64,000 nt of DNA from Halobaculum saliterrae. Lineage in GTDB: Archaea > Halobacteriota > Halobacteria > Halobacteriales > Haloferacaceae. Where the stretch lies: positions 1-64,000 of the forward strand of contig NZ_WUUS01000011.1 of NCBI RefSeq assembly GCF_009831625.1. Reading direction: 5' to 3'. This document shows, in pieces, positions 36,524-46,704 of the stretch. Position 1 is the stretch's first letter. Each line of letters begins with the position of its first letter. The notes under the pieces are model-generated. The model did no database searches. It saw nothing but the letters and a program-made list of their open reading frames with translations, and had not been told where the DNA came from. Position numbers and translations under genes: made by a program.

Positions 36524-37828
36524 ATGACCGACGACGCCGACGCGCCGACGGGCGAGTGGGGCGCGCGGACGCGCGCGCTCCACACGGGCTGGACCGGCGA
36601 CCCGGCGACCGGCGCTCGGGCGCCACCCATCTACCAGACGACCTCCTACTCGTTCCCGGATGCGGACACGGCCGCGGATCTGTACGCCCTCGAACGCGAG
36701 GGCGACGTGTACACCCGGATCTCCAATCCCACGACTCGGGTGTTGGAGAAACGGCTCGCGGACCTCGAGGGCGGCGTCGACGCCGTCGCGACCGCCTCGG
36801 GGATGGCCGCCATCGACACGGCCACCAGCCTGCTCGCGCGCGCCGGCGACAACGTCGTCGCCAGCGCCGACATGTACGGCGGCACGAGCACCTACCTCGC
36901 GCACATCGCCTCCCGTCGCGGCGTCGACCTACGGACGGTCGACACCACCGACTACGCGGCATACGAGGAGGCCGTCGACGGCGACACCGCGTTCGTCCAC
37001 GTCGAGACGCTGGCGAACCCGTCGCTGGTCACGCCGGACTTCGAGCGTCTCGCCGAGATCGCCCACGATCACGCGGTCCCGCTGGTCGTCGACAACACGT
37101 TCGGAACCCCCGTCCTGTGCAACCCCATCGAGCACGGGGCCGACATCGTGTGGGACTCCACCACCAAGTGGATCCACGGCGCGGGCACCACGGTCGGCGG
37201 CGTGCTCGTCGACGGCGGAACCTTCCCGTGGGACCACCCGGACGCCGACTACCCGGAGCTGTCCGGGGAGAACCCCGCCTTCGGCGTCGACTTCTCCGAA
37301 CGCTTCGGCGAACGGGCGTTCGCGCAGGTCGCGCGCCACCGCGGGGTCCGCGCGCTCGGCAACCCGCAGTCGCCCTTCGACGCCTGGCAGACCCTCCAGG
37401 GCCTCTCGACGCTTCCCGTCCGCATGGAGAAGCACTGCGAGAACGCCCGGATCGTCGCCGAACACCTCCGCGATCACCCCGCGGTCGCGTGGGTCACCTA
37501 CCCCGGATTCGAGGATCACCCCACACACGAGTCCGCCGCCGAGTACCTCGACGACTTCGGCGGGATGGTCGTGTTCGGGCTGGCGGACGGCTTCGCCGCC
37601 GGCAAGCGCCTGTGTGAGGAGGTGGAGCTGATCTCGTTCCTCGCGAACATCGGCGACGCGCGCTCACTGCTCATCCACCCGGCGAGCACGACCCACGCAC
37701 AACTCACCGAGGAGGAACAGCGGGCCGCGGGCGTGAGCCCGGACCTGTTGCGCCTGTCGGTCGGCATCGAGGACCCCGGCGACATCGTCGCGGATCTGGA
37801 TCAGGCCATCGCGGAGGCGACGCGATGA
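36524..37828 (+). CDS. metY: O-acetylhomoserine sulfhydrylase / cystathionine gamma-synthase family (copy 1)
   Basis: PLP Cys/Met-metabolism enzyme, 434 residues. The Schiff-base lysine is in [37 protein letters not shown] and [14 protein letters not shown] are family blocks, and the C-terminus [19 protein letters not shown] is standard. With metX directly downstream (ATGA overlap), the likely reaction is sulfide plus O-acetylhomoserine giving homocysteine. Cystathionine synthase activity is not excluded by sequence. A second copy lies 3' of metX. GAATATTCC near 36506 and CGTTTGAG near 36490 are AT-rich promoter candidates. Confidence 0.9.
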   Translation: MTDDADAPTGEWGARTRALHTGWTGDPATGARAPPIYQTTSYSFPDADTAADLYALEREGDVYTRISNPTTRVLEKRLADLEGGVDAVATASGMAAIDTATSLLARAGDNVVASADMYGGTSTYLAHIASRRGVDLRTVDTTDYAAYEEAVDGDTAFVHVETLANPSLVTPDFERLAEIAHDHAVPLVVDNTFGTPVLCNPIEHGADIVWDSTTKWIHGAGTTVGGVLVDGGTFPWDHPDADYPELSGENPAFGVDFSERFGERAFAQVARHRGVRALGNPQSPFDAWQTLQGLSTLPVRMEKHCENARIVAEHLRDHPAVAWVTYPGFEDHPTHESAAEYLDDFGGMVVFGLADGFAAGKRLCEEVELISFLANIGDARSLLIHPASTTHAQLTEEEQRAAGVSPDLLRLSVGIEDPGDIVADLDQAIAEATR

Positions 37829-39099
37829 CCGCCGTCGAGTCCGTCGGCGAGTTCCGCTTCGAGTGCGGCGAATCGGTGCCGGACCTGACGCTCGCGTACG
37901 AGACGTACGGGGAGTTCGACGGCGACAACGCGGTGCTCGTCTGTCACGCGCTCACCGGGAGCCAGCACGTGTCGAGTGCACCCCGCAGCGAGGACCACGA
38001 CGCCGACGCGGTCGGCGGGAGCGACGCGGGCAAAGACGCCGACACGGGCGTCCAGACGGCCGGACAGGCCCGAGCGTGGTGGGACGACGTGGTCGGGCCG
38101 GGGAAGGCCATCGACACGACCGAGTACTACGTCGTCTGCGTGAACGTCCCCGGCTCCTGTTACGGCTCCTCGGGGCCGCCGTCGGAGGGCCCGGACGGCG
38201 AGCCCTGGGGGACAGACTTCCCGCCGGTGACCGTCGGCGATTGGACGCGCGCACAGCGCCGCCTGCTGGACCGTCTCGGCGTCGGACGGCTGCACGCGGT
38301 CGTCGGCGGCAGCGTCGGCGGCATGAACGCGCTCGACTGGGCGGCGCGCTACCCGGACGACGTTCGCCGCGTGGCCGCCGTCGCGGCGGCGGCGCGACTG
38401 GACACCCAGTGTCTCTCGCTCGACGCCATCGCCCGCCGGGCCATCACCACCGACCCGAACTGGAACGGCGGCGACTACTACGGCGCCGACCGACCGAACC
38501 CCGACGACGGCCTCGCGCAGGCGCGACGGATCGGCCACGTCATGTACCTCTCGAAGGCGTCGATGGGCCGGAAGTTCGGCCGCCGCGCCGCGGGACGGGG
38601 CGCCTTCGGCGACGCGCCGTCGGACCCGACGGCCCGCTTCTTCCCGTACCGCGAGGTCGAGTCGTACCTCGATTACAACGCCGACTCGTTCACCGGTCGG
38701 TTCGACGCCAACAGCTACCTCTATCTCACCCGAGCGATGGACGAGTACGACCTCGCGGCCGGCCACGGCTCCGACGCCGAGGCGCTGGCCGCCTTCGAGG
38801 GCGAGTTGCTCTCGCTGTCGTTCACCGGCGACTGGCACTTCACCGTCGAGCAGTCGCGTGCGCTGGCGGGCGCCGCTCGCGACGCCGACGTGCCGACGGC
38901 ACACCACGTCGTCGAGTCCGACCACGGCCACGACGCGTTCCTCGTCGAGCCCGAGTCGGTCGGGCCGCCGCTGCGCGACTTCCTCGCGGACGGCGTCGAC
39001 GGACGAGCCGTTCGCGACGAGGACGAAGGGGAGCCCGTCGAGGAGGAGTCGAGGAGTCCCGAGCGCGCGCCGGTCCACGCGAGCCTGTTCCCCGGATAG
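37825..39099 (+). CDS. metX: Homoserine O-acetyltransferase
   Basis: Alpha/beta hydrolase-fold enzyme activating homoserine for methionine synthesis. It is 424 residues. The nucleophile Ser is in [15 protein letters not shown], the oxyanion region near CHALTGSQH, the acid Asp in FTGDWHFT and the catalytic His in [11 protein letters not shown] charged insert (about residues 53-75, with [17 protein letters not shown]) and a basic/acidic tail after the fold are extra. Homoserine O-acetyl- and succinyl-transferases of this family differ by few residues, so the acyl donor is inferred. Translation is coupled to metY copy 1. Confidence 0.93.
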   Translation: MTAVESVGEFRFECGESVPDLTLAYETYGEFDGDNAVLVCHALTGSQHVSSAPRSEDHDADAVGGSDAGKDADTGVQTAGQARAWWDDVVGPGKAIDTTEYYVVCVNVPGSCYGSSGPPSEGPDGEPWGTDFPPVTVGDWTRAQRRLLDRLGVGRLHAVVGGSVGGMNALDWAARYPDDVRRVAAVAAAARLDTQCLSLDAIARRAITTDPNWNGGDYYGADRPNPDDGLAQARRIGHVMYLSKASMGRKFGRRAAGRGAFGDAPSDPTARFFPYREVESYLDYNADSFTGRFDANSYLYLTRAMDEYDLAAGHGSDAEALAAFEGELLSLSFTGDWHFTVEQSRALAGAARDADVPTAHHVVESDHGHDAFLVEPESVGPPLRDFLADGVDGRAVRDEDEGEPVEEESRSPERAPVHASLFPG

Positions 39100-39196
39100 C
39101 CGCCCGGCACGAACAGGTTCGGGTGCGTCGCGGACGGCGGCGAATTTCCGTGGCGGCGGCAGGGCTTAGCTGTCCGCCGCTGAACCCCTGATCGAC

Positions 39197-40498
39197 ATGT
39201 CCGAGGAAGACACCGACGGCTACGGTTTCCGAACGCGTAGCGTCCACGAGGGCTCGGAGCCCGACTCGGCCACGGGCGCGCGAGCGCCGCCGATCCAGCA
39301 GACGACCTCCTACGTGTTCGACGACGCCGACCACGCGGCGCGGCTGTTCGCGCTGGAGGAGGAGGGGTACATCTACAGCCGGCTGCTCAATCCGACGGTT
39401 GCGCGGCTGGGCGAGCGGCTCGCGTCGCTGGAGGGCGGCGTCGGCGCCGTGCCGACGAGCTCCGGGATGGCGGCGTTCGATCTCGCGACGTTCCTGCTCG
39501 CCTCGGCGGGCGACAACATCGTCTCGTCGTCGTCGCTGTACGGCGGCACGTACACGTATCTCACGCACACGGTGGAGCGTCGAGGGGTGGAAACCAGGTT
39601 CGTCGACACGCTCGACTACGAGGCGTACGCGGAGGCGATCGACGGCGACACCGCGTTCGTCCACCTAGAGACGATCGGCAACCCCGCGCTCGTCACGCCC
39701 GACATCGAGCGGATCGCCGAGGTCGCCCACGAGCACGGGGTGCCGCTGTTCGTCGACAACACGTTCGCGACGCCGCACCTCTGCCGGCCCGTCGAGCACG
39801 GCGCCGACCTCGTGTGGGAGTCGACGACGAAGTGGATCCACGGCTCCGGCTCCACGGTTGGCGGCGTGCTCGTCGACGGCGGCTCGTTCCCGTGGGCCGA
39901 GCACGCCGACCGGTTCCCGGAGCTGGGTGCCGATAACCCCGCGTACCACGGCGTCAACTTCGCCGAGCGCTTCGACGAGGCCGCGCTCACGTACGGCGCC
40001 ATCGCTCGCGGCCTGCGGGACCTGGGGAGCGCGCAGTCGCCGTTCGACGCGTGGGTGACGATGCAGAAGCTGGAGTCGCTGCCGATGCGGATGGATCGCC
40101 ACTGCGCGAACGCTCAGCACGTCGCCGAGCACCTCGCGGACCACCCGGCGGTCGAGTGGGTGACGTACCCGGGGCTGCCGGACCACGAGACGCACGCGGA
40201 GGCGTCGGAGTACCTCGACGGCGGCTACGGCGGCATGATCGCCTTCGGGCTGGCGGACGGCTACGAGGCCGCCCGGGCCACAGTGGAGAACACCGAGTTG
40301 GCGTCGCTGCTGGCGAACGTCGGCGACGCCAAGACGCTCGTCATCCACCCCGCGAGCACGACCCACCAGCAGCTCACCGAGGAGGAACAGCTGGCCGCCG
40401 GCGTCACCGACGACATGATCCGGCTCTCGGTTGGCGTCGAGGACGCCGAGGACATCGTGGCCGACCTCGACCAGGCCATCGATAAGGCGACGCGGTAG
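39197..40498 (+). CDS. metY: O-acetylhomoserine sulfhydrylase / cystathionine gamma-synthase family (copy 2)
   Basis: A second 433-residue PLP enzyme of the same family, 97 bases after metX. Key blocks parallel copy 1: [17 protein letters not shown] with the PLP lysine is seen as [13 protein letters not shown], plus SSGMAAFDLATFLLASAG, FVDNTFATPHLCRP and MIRLSVGVEDAEDIVADLD. The two copies match over long stretches but differ throughout, so this is an older duplication or independent recruitment, not a recent copy. The two may split sulfhydrylase and cystathionine or cysteine reactions; sequence alone does not decide. Confidence 0.9.
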   Translation: MSEEDTDGYGFRTRSVHEGSEPDSATGARAPPIQQTTSYVFDDADHAARLFALEEEGYIYSRLLNPTVARLGERLASLEGGVGAVPTSSGMAAFDLATFLLASAGDNIVSSSSLYGGTYTYLTHTVERRGVETRFVDTLDYEAYAEAIDGDTAFVHLETIGNPALVTPDIERIAEVAHEHGVPLFVDNTFATPHLCRPVEHGADLVWESTTKWIHGSGSTVGGVLVDGGSFPWAEHADRFPELGADNPAYHGVNFAERFDEAALTYGAIARGLRDLGSAQSPFDAWVTMQKLESLPMRMDRHCANAQHVAEHLADHPAVEWVTYPGLPDHETHAEASEYLDGGYGGMIAFGLADGYEAARATVENTELASLLANVGDAKTLVIHPASTTHQQLTEEEQLAAGVTDDMIRLSVGVEDAEDIVADLDQAIDKATR

Positions 40499-40779
40499 CT
40501 GCGGCTCCGAAGGGGGCTGACAGGCGGCCTGTGTGACCTGATCGCAACCGGATCGACCGGAGATCGCCCGGGCCACGATCGAGTCACATCCGCGCGCCGA
40601 CGGTCGGACCGCGCACCCGCCTCACCGTCGGCGGCAGTTCTCAGCGTCGCATCGGCGGTGCTGGTCCCGGCATCGGATATGAACCCTCGCTTGTCGGGCG
40701 GCGTGTCGATCGAGCACGCGCGGCCGTCCGCCCTCCCGCGGCGGCAACGTTTTACTGCCAGTCGGTCGACGCATCGCGT

Positions 40780-41199
40780 ATGAACTACCGGGAAGTCGAG
40801 GTCGCCGGCGAGTACATGGCGAGTCTGGACAACGGCGCCGACTGGCGCGAGGAGATCGAGTCGCTCGCCGACGAGGTGGAGGCGGAGGCGGCGTGGTTCA
40901 ACGCGATGGGCGCCGTGGAGGACGCCGAGGTGTGGTTCTACGACCAGGACGATCAGGAGTACCAGTCGGTGTTCTTCGACGAGCCGCTGGAGGTCGCCGC
41001 CTGCGTGGGCAACGTCGCGTGGCTGGACGACGAGCGGTTCGCCCACACCCATGCCGTGCTCTCGCGTCGCAACGGGCAGGCGCTTGCGGGCCACCTGAAC
41101 GCGGGGACCGTGTTCGCGGGCGAGGTGTACCTCCGCGCGTTCGAGGAGCCGCTGGAGCGCGAACACGACGCGGTGACCGATCTCGATCTCTGGCTGTAG
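40780..41199 (+). CDS. PPC-domain (DUF296) protein
   Basis: A 139-residue single PPC domain, the fold shared by plant AT-hook proteins and many prokaryotic small proteins. Marks are EAAWFNAMGAVEDAEVWFY in the middle, then FAHTHAVLSRRNGQALAGHL with the conserved His-x-His, and NAGTVFAGEVYLRAF. The HTH/GHL histidines match a metal-like site found in prokaryotic members. The biological role is unclear. GTTTTACTG at 40749-40757 is about 27 bases before the ATG, so the message is likely leaderless. The 280 bases upstream hold nothing else recognisable. Confidence 0.9.
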   Translation: MNYREVEVAGEYMASLDNGADWREEIESLADEVEAEAAWFNAMGAVEDAEVWFYDQDDQEYQSVFFDEPLEVAACVGNVAWLDDERFAHTHAVLSRRNGQALAGHLNAGTVFAGEVYLRAFEEPLEREHDAVTDLDLWL

Positions 41200-41283
41200 G
41201 GGGTACCCGGACGCCGACGGCGCGCCGACACCCCGCCGACGACGACGAACCGCTTATCACCCTCCCCCGCACAGGAAGGTGAC

Positions 41284-41463
41284 GTGCACGGACGACCCCG
41301 ACACGCGGGCCGAATCGGCGCGGTTGCCGCCGGCGCGAGTTCGGCTCCGGGGCCGTCACCGACGACACGACTGCGGTGCGACACGAGCGTAGAGGCGACC
41401 GCGAAGACCGGCGGGCGATCGACGGGGGAGGCGAGCGAGGGGGCGACGGAGGAGACGACATGA
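41284..41463 (+). CDS. Possible 59-codon ORF overlapping the polC start
   Basis: GTG at 41284 opens a frame whose TGA overlaps the polC ATG as ATGA. GCTTATCAC at 41251-41259 is a TATA candidate about 30 bases upstream, which otherwise would give polC a leader of about 180 bases. The peptide is Ala/Thr/Gly/Arg-rich and partly shadow-like, so it may be untranslated leader. The last third (EATAKTGGRSTGEASEGATE) is more gene-like. Confidence 0.22.
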   Translation: MHGRPRHAGRIGAVAAGASSAPGPSPTTRLRCDTSVEATAKTGGRSTGEASEGATEETT

Positions 41464-44400
41464 GACCGGACGACGAGCGTTACTTCACACGGATCGAGGA
41501 CAGGCTGGACGAGGCGTTCGAGCGCGCCGAGGCCGCGAAGGCACAGGGGAAGGACCCCGAGACGGAGATCGAGATCCCCGTCGCCCGCGACATGGCCGAC
41601 CGCGTCGAGAACATCCTCGGGATCCCGGGCGTCGCCGAGCGCGTCCGGGAACTGGAGGAGGAGTTCTCCCGCGAGGAGGCCGCCCTCGAACTGGTGACCG
41701 ACTTCGTCGAGGGGACCGTCGGCGACTTCGACTCCCGCGCCGGCAAGATCGAGGGCGCCGTGCGGACCGCCGTCGCCCTGCTGACCGAGGGGGTCGTCGC
41801 CGCGCCCATCGAGGGGATCGACCGCGTCGAGATCCTCGAGAACGACGACGGCACCGAATTCATCAACGTCTACTACGCCGGCCCGATCCGTTCGGCGGGC
41901 GGAACCGCGCAGGCGCTGTCGGTGCTGGTGGGCGACTACGCCCGCGCGCTGCTCGGGATCGAGGAGTACCGCGCCCGCGACGACGAGGTCGAACGCTACG
42001 CCGAGGAGATCGGCCTCTACGACAAGGAGACCGGCCTCCAGTACACGCCGAAGGACAAGGAGACGAAGTTCATCGCCGAGCACATGCCGATCATGCTGGA
42101 CGGGGAGGCCACCGGCGACGAGGAGGTCTCCGGGTTCCGCGACCTCGAACGGGTGGACACCAACAACGCCCGCGGGGGGATGTGTCTCGTCCTCGCGGAG
42201 GGGATCGCGCTCAAGGCCCCCAAGATCCAGCGCTACACCCGCCAGCTCGACGAGGTCGACTGGCCGTGGCTGCAGGACCTCATCGACGGCACTTACTACG
42301 ACGACGCGGGCGATGACGCGGCCGACGACGACGCGGCCGGCGACGACGCTGAGGACGGAGTCGGGGGCGACGGCGACGGAGACGAAGACGGCAACTTGGG
42401 CGACGGCGACGCGTCCAGCCACGACGACGGGCGTGACGGCCCGCTCCGACCCGATCCCTCCCAGAAGTTCCTCCGCGACCTGATCGCCGGGCGACCCGTC
42501 TTCGGCCATCCCTCCGAGTCGGGCGGGTTCCGGCTCCGATACGGCCGCGCGCGCAACCACGGCTTCGCGACCGCCGGCGTCCACCCGGCGACGATGCACA
42601 TCGTCGACGACTTCCTCGCGACGGGTACCCAGATCAAGACCGAGCGTCCCGGGAAGGCCGGGGGCGTGGTGCCCGTCGACTCGATCGAGGGGCCGACGGT
42701 CAGGCTGGCGAACGGCGACGTCCGTCGCATCGACGACCCCAAGGAGGCCAAGGAGGTGCGGAACGGCGTCGAGGAGGTGCTCGACCTGGGCGAGTACCTC
42801 GTCAACTTCGGCGAGTTCATCGAGAACAACCACCCGCTCGCGCCCGCCTCATACGTTCGCGAGTGGTGGGAACAGGACCTCGCCGAGGCGGGGGCGGACC
42901 TCCAGGCGCTGGAGGACGATCTCACCACTGACCTCGACGACCCAGACGCCGAGCAGGCGCTCGCGTGGGTCGACGAGTACGACGCCCCGCTGCACCCCGC
43001 CTACACGTACTGCTGGCACGACATCTCCGTCGCGGAGTACGACGCCGTCGCCGACGCGGTCGCCGCGGGGGAGCTCACCGGCGATCTGCTCGTCGTCGAG
43101 AACACCGACACGGTCCGGCGAGCGCTGGAGAGCCTGCTGGTCGAGCACACGCAGACCGAGGACGCCCTCCGGGTCCCCGACTTCCGCCCGCTGCTCCGGC
43201 AGCTCGGGGTCACTGACGGCCTTCGCCGGGAGTGGACGCTGGCGGACCTCTCCGAGGGCGCGCGCGAGTGGGACGGCGGCGAGAACGCCGTCCGCGCGGT
43301 CAACGAGGTCGTCGACTTCGAGGTGCGCGAGCGCGCCCCGACCCGGATCGGCAACCGGATGGGCCGCCCGGAGAAATCCGAGAGCCGCGACCTCTCCCCG
43401 GCGGTCCACACGCTCTTCCCGATCACGGAGCTCGGCGGCAGCCAGCGGTCGGTCGGCGAGGCCGCACGGAATCGCACGGACAAGGGGAAGGGCGTCTACG
43501 ACGTGCTTGTCGGTGATCGAGAGTGTCCCGACTGCGGGGAGCACACGTTCAAGCCCGAGTGCCCCGACTGCGGGGAACACACCGAACCCTACTACGAGTG
43601 CGACGAGTGCGGGACGCTGTGTGAGCCCGACGAGTCCGGACGCGTCGAGTGCCCCCGCTGCGAGCGCGAGGTGGAGAGCCCCGACTGGCACACGATCGAC
43701 CTCAACGACGAGTACTGGTCGGCGCTGGAGCGGACCGACGAGCGCGAGGCGAGCTTCGAGATCCTGAAGGGCGTCCAGGGGCTGTCCTCGGCGGACAAGA
43801 CGCCCGAGCCCATCGAGAAGGGGATCTTCCGCGCGAAACACGGCGTCACGTCGTTCAAGGACGGCACGGTCCGATACGACATGACGGACCTCCCGGTCAC
43901 CTCGGTCCGCCCGGAGGAGTTGGACGTGACCGCCGACCACTTCCGGGAGCTGGGCTACGAGACCGACATCGACGGCGAGCAGCTCGTCCACGACGACCAG
44001 CTGGTCGAGCTGAAGGTCCAGGACATCGTCCTCTCGGACGGCGCCGCCGAGCACATGATGAAGACCGCCGACTTCGTCGACGAACTGCTCACCGACTTCT
44101 ACGGGCTGGAACCGTTCTACGAGGTGAACGAGCGCGACGACCTCGTGGGCGAGTTGGTGTTCGGGATGGCGCCCCACACGAGCGCGGCCGTGGTCGGTCG
44201 AGTCGTCGGGTTCACGAGCGCGGCCGTCGGCTACGCGCACCCGTACTTTCACGCGGCCAAGCGCCGGAACTGCTTCCACCCGGAGACGAAACTCTGGTAT
44301 CGCGACGAGGCCGACGAGTGGCACCACGGCCGGATCGACGAGTTCGTCGAGGAACGGCTGGAGGACCCGGACGAGGACGACTTCGGCACGCTCGTCTCGG

Positions 44401-46544
44401 AACTCGATGGCGACGTGTTCGTCCCGTCGGTCACGGAGGGCGGCGAGGAAGTGCTGAAGCCGGTCGAGGCGGTGTCGAAACACGTCGCTCCCGATCACAT
44501 GATCCGCGTGGAGACGCGGAGCGGTCGGGAGATCACGGTGACGCCGGATCACGAGATGCACGTGTTCGACGGTGAAGAGATCCGGTCGAAGGCAGCGAGA
44601 GATCTAAGTGAGGACGATCACGTCGTCAAACCGGCACACCTCGACAGCGTCGGAGCAAGTGGTACCGAGACGTTCGATCTTCTCGGGGAGTTCATCGATT
44701 CCGAAGCGGTCGGTAACGACCGGTTGATGATAAAGGGGCTGGAGAAGGACGAACTCTATGAACTGTTCACGGACCGGTTGGCAGATGAGTGGGACAGTCG
44801 GTTCTACCCGTTGAAGAGTACCGCCGAACACCTCGGGCTCTCGAAGAAGGGGCTAAGCAACTATCTCTATCGGGGAAGCCTTCCTGCGGAACTCCTGCTG
44901 GAGTTCTTTGACTCGACCGAGGAGATGCTTGATTTCGTTCCGTTCGAGGCGAAGCTCGGCGTGAAGCGAGATTCGGCAGAGATCGACAGACACGTCGAAG
45001 TGAGCGAGCGGGTCGCGACGCTCCTCGGATACTACGCCGCCGAGGGATTCGCACGGGAGCAGGAGACGCCCAAAGGCACGATCCATCAGACGACGATCTG
45101 TGGAACCGAAGCACAGGCGCGGGACTTCTACGTCGATGTTCTTCGCGAGGAGTTCGGCGTTAACCCGTACTGCGAGAATGAGGCGAAGATTACGGTCTCG
45201 GGCAGGTTACTCCGTGCGTTCTTCGACAGTATCCTCGACGCGGGAGTTCGCGCCGAGACTAAACGCGTCCCGAAATGCGTGTTCGACGCCGACGAACGGA
45301 TCGTTGAAGCATACCTCAGCGGCTACTTCAGCGGCGACGGAACTGCCGAGTGCAACGCGGCCGTCGTGTCCGCAACCACGGTGAGTCCGGAACTGAAAGA
45401 GGACCTAATCGCGCTACTCTCGCGGCTCGGCATCGTCAGTCGTGTCGACATCGAGGATCCGGTGCCGCTTCACACGAAGTTCCCCGACTACTATGCGATC
45501 GACGATCCCTCACGGTCGGCCCGGAGTTACGTTCTCCGTGTCAGTTCCGAAGACGCCGTTACCTTCTCCGATCGTGTCGGATTCCACCTCGACCGGAAAC
45601 ACGACCGACTGCGTGAACAGATAGAAAACAGAGCGACGACACCACGGCGCGCGTTCGACGGTGGCGGAGAGGACGCGCTCGTTGAGTCCGTTGCAACGGT
45701 GGAATACGTCGAGTCGAACACCGACTACACCTATTGCCTCTCCGTCGAGGATACCCACTCGCTCGTTGCCAACGACCTATCACAGAAGCAATGCGATGGA
45801 GACGAGGACTGCGTCATGCTCCTCATGGACGGCCTGCTCAACTTCAGCAAGTCGTTCCTCCCGGACCAGCGCGGCGGGCAGATGGACGCCCCGCTGGTGA
45901 TGTCCTCGCGGATCGACCCCTCGGAGATCGACGACGAGGCGCACAACATGGACATCGTACGGCAGTACCCCCGGGAGTTCTACGAGGCGACCCTCGAGAT
46001 GGCGGACCCGGGCCAGGTCGAGGACAGCATCCAGATCGGCGAGGACACCCTCGGCACCGACAACGAGTACCGCGGCTTCGACCACACCCACGACACGACC
46101 GACATCGCGCTCGGTCCCGATCTCTCGGCGTACAAGACGCTCGGGTCGATGATGGACAAGATGGACGCCCAACTCGAGCTCGCGCGGAAGCTCCGCGCCG
46201 TCGACGAGACCGACGTGGCCGAGCGCGTCATCGAGTACCACTTCCTGCCGGACCTCATCGGGAACCTCCGAGCGTTCTCCAGACAGGAGACGAGGTGTTT
46301 GGACTGCGGAGAGAAGTACCGCCGGATGCCCCTCACCGGCGACTGCCGGGAGTGCGGCGGCGACATGACGCTCACGGTCCACCGCGGCTCCGTGAACAAG
46401 TACATGGACGTGGCGCTGCGGGTCGCCGAGGAGTTCGGCTGTCGCGAGTACACCATCCAGCGGCTGGAGATCCTCGAGCGCTCGCTGGAGTCGGTGTTCG
46501 AGAACGACAAGAACAAACAGGGATCGATCGCCGATTTCATGTGA
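41460..46544 (+). CDS. polC: D-family DNA polymerase large subunit DP2, with intein
   Basis: The replicative PolD catalytic subunit. The precursor is 1694 residues; after removal of a 507-residue intein (938-1444) the extein is 1187. Recognisable parts are the start MRPDDERYFTRIEDRLDEA, VYYAGPIRSAGGTAQALSVL, GGMCLVLAEGIALKAPK, two zinc-ribbon pairs near 685-735 (CPDCGEHTFKPECPDCGEH; CDECGTLCEP; CPRCERE), the active-site region NCDGDEDCVMLLMDGLLNF, and a C-terminal zinc finger (CLDCGEKY then DCRECGG). An acidic Asp/Gly/Ala run (about 280-325) is a haloarchaeal insert. GGAGGAGACGAC precedes the ATG. The DP1 subunit is not in this window. Confidence 0.96.
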   Translation: MRPDDERYFTRIEDRLDEAFERAEAAKAQGKDPETEIEIPVARDMADRVENILGIPGVAERVRELEEEFSREEAALELVTDFVEGTVGDFDSRAGKIEGAVRTAVALLTEGVVAAPIEGIDRVEILENDDGTEFINVYYAGPIRSAGGTAQALSVLVGDYARALLGIEEYRARDDEVERYAEEIGLYDKETGLQYTPKDKETKFIAEHMPIMLDGEATGDEEVSGFRDLERVDTNNARGGMCLVLAEGIALKAPKIQRYTRQLDEVDWPWLQDLIDGTYYDDAGDDAADDDAAGDDAEDGVGGDGDGDEDGNLGDGDASSHDDGRDGPLRPDPSQKFLRDLIAGRPVFGHPSESGGFRLRYGRARNHGFATAGVHPATMHIVDDFLATGTQIKTERPGKAGGVVPVDSIEGPTVRLANGDVRRIDDPKEAKEVRNGVEEVLDLGEYLVNFGEFIENNHPLAPASYVREWWEQDLAEAGADLQALEDDLTTDLDDPDAEQALAWVDEYDAPLHPAYTYCWHDISVAEYDAVADAVAAGELTGDLLVVENTDTVRRALESLLVEHTQTEDALRVPDFRPLLRQLGVTDGLRREWTLADLSEGAREWDGGENAVRAVNEVVDFEVRERAPTRIGNRMGRPEKSESRDLSPAVHTLFPITELGGSQRSVGEAARNRTDKGKGVYDVLVGDRECPDCGEHTFKPECPDCGEHTEPYYECDECGTLCEPDESGRVECPRCEREVESPDWHTIDLNDEYWSALERTDEREASFEILKGVQGLSSADKTPEPIEKGIFRAKHGVTSFKDGTVRYDMTDLPVTSVRPEELDVTADHFRELGYETDIDGEQLVHDDQLVELKVQDIVLSDGAAEHMMKTADFVDELLTDFYGLEPFYEVNERDDLVGELVFGMAPHTSAAVVGRVVGFTSAAVGYAHPYFHAAKRRNCFHPETKLWYRDEADEWHHGRIDEFVEERLEDPDEDDFGTLVSELDGDVFVPSVTEGGEEVLKPVEAVSKHVAPDHMIRVETRSGREITVTPDHEMHVFDGEEIRSKAARDLSEDDHVVKPAHLDSVGASGTETFDLLGEFIDSEAVGNDRLMIKGLEKDELYELFTDRLADEWDSRFYPLKSTAEHLGLSKKGLSNYLYRGSLPAELLLEFFDSTEEMLDFVPFEAKLGVKRDSAEIDRHVEVSERVATLLGYYAAEGFAREQETPKGTIHQTTICGTEAQARDFYVDVLREEFGVNPYCENEAKITVSGRLLRAFFDSILDAGVRAETKRVPKCVFDADERIVEAYLSGYFSGDGTAECNAAVVSATTVSPELKEDLIALLSRLGIVSRVDIEDPVPLHTKFPDYYAIDDPSRSARSYVLRVSSEDAVTFSDRVGFHLDRKHDRLREQIENRATTPRRAFDGGGEDALVESVATVEYVESNTDYTYCLSVEDTHSLVANDLSQKQCDGDEDCVMLLMDGLLNFSKSFLPDQRGGQMDAPLVMSSRIDPSEIDDEAHNMDIVRQYPREFYEATLEMADPGQVEDSIQIGEDTLGTDNEYRGFDHTHDTTDIALGPDLSAYKTLGSMMDKMDAQLELARKLRAVDETDVAERVIEYHFLPDLIGNLRAFSRQETRCLDCGEKYRRMPLTGDCRECGGDMTLTVHRGSVNKYMDVALRVAEEFGCREYTIQRLEILERSLESVFENDKNKQGSIADFM
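44271..45791 (+). mobile_element. PolC intein with LAGLIDADG homing endonuclease
   Basis: The intein starts at Cys938 (RRN/CFHPETKLWY) and ends at Gln1444 (SLVANDLSQKQ/C), interrupting the polymerase motif NCDGDEDC. Splicing blocks include TRSGREITVTPDHEMHVF (block B) and the penultimate region YTYCLSVEDTHSLVAND. Two dodecapeptide motifs, LLGYYAAEGFA and YLSGYFSGDGTAE, mark the endonuclease. The last residue is Gln rather than Asn; C-terminal Gln is known for the Pyrococcus abyssi PolII intein at the same gene. From about 44590 the base composition falls well below the surroundings, whereas the first ~320 bases look host-like. Confidence 0.93.
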
Positions 46545-46704
46545 GCTGGCGGGCCGAACGCCCCGATCCCGCGTCGAATCGTCCGGTGTTCCGCCGACGG
46601 TCGTCCGGCCCGAGAGGAGTCGACGCCGCTCGAAACCGGCCCGCGGTTCCCGTCGCGCCGAACCCGTGAGACAGCTTAACACGATCCGGAGCTTACCGTG
46701 GCGT

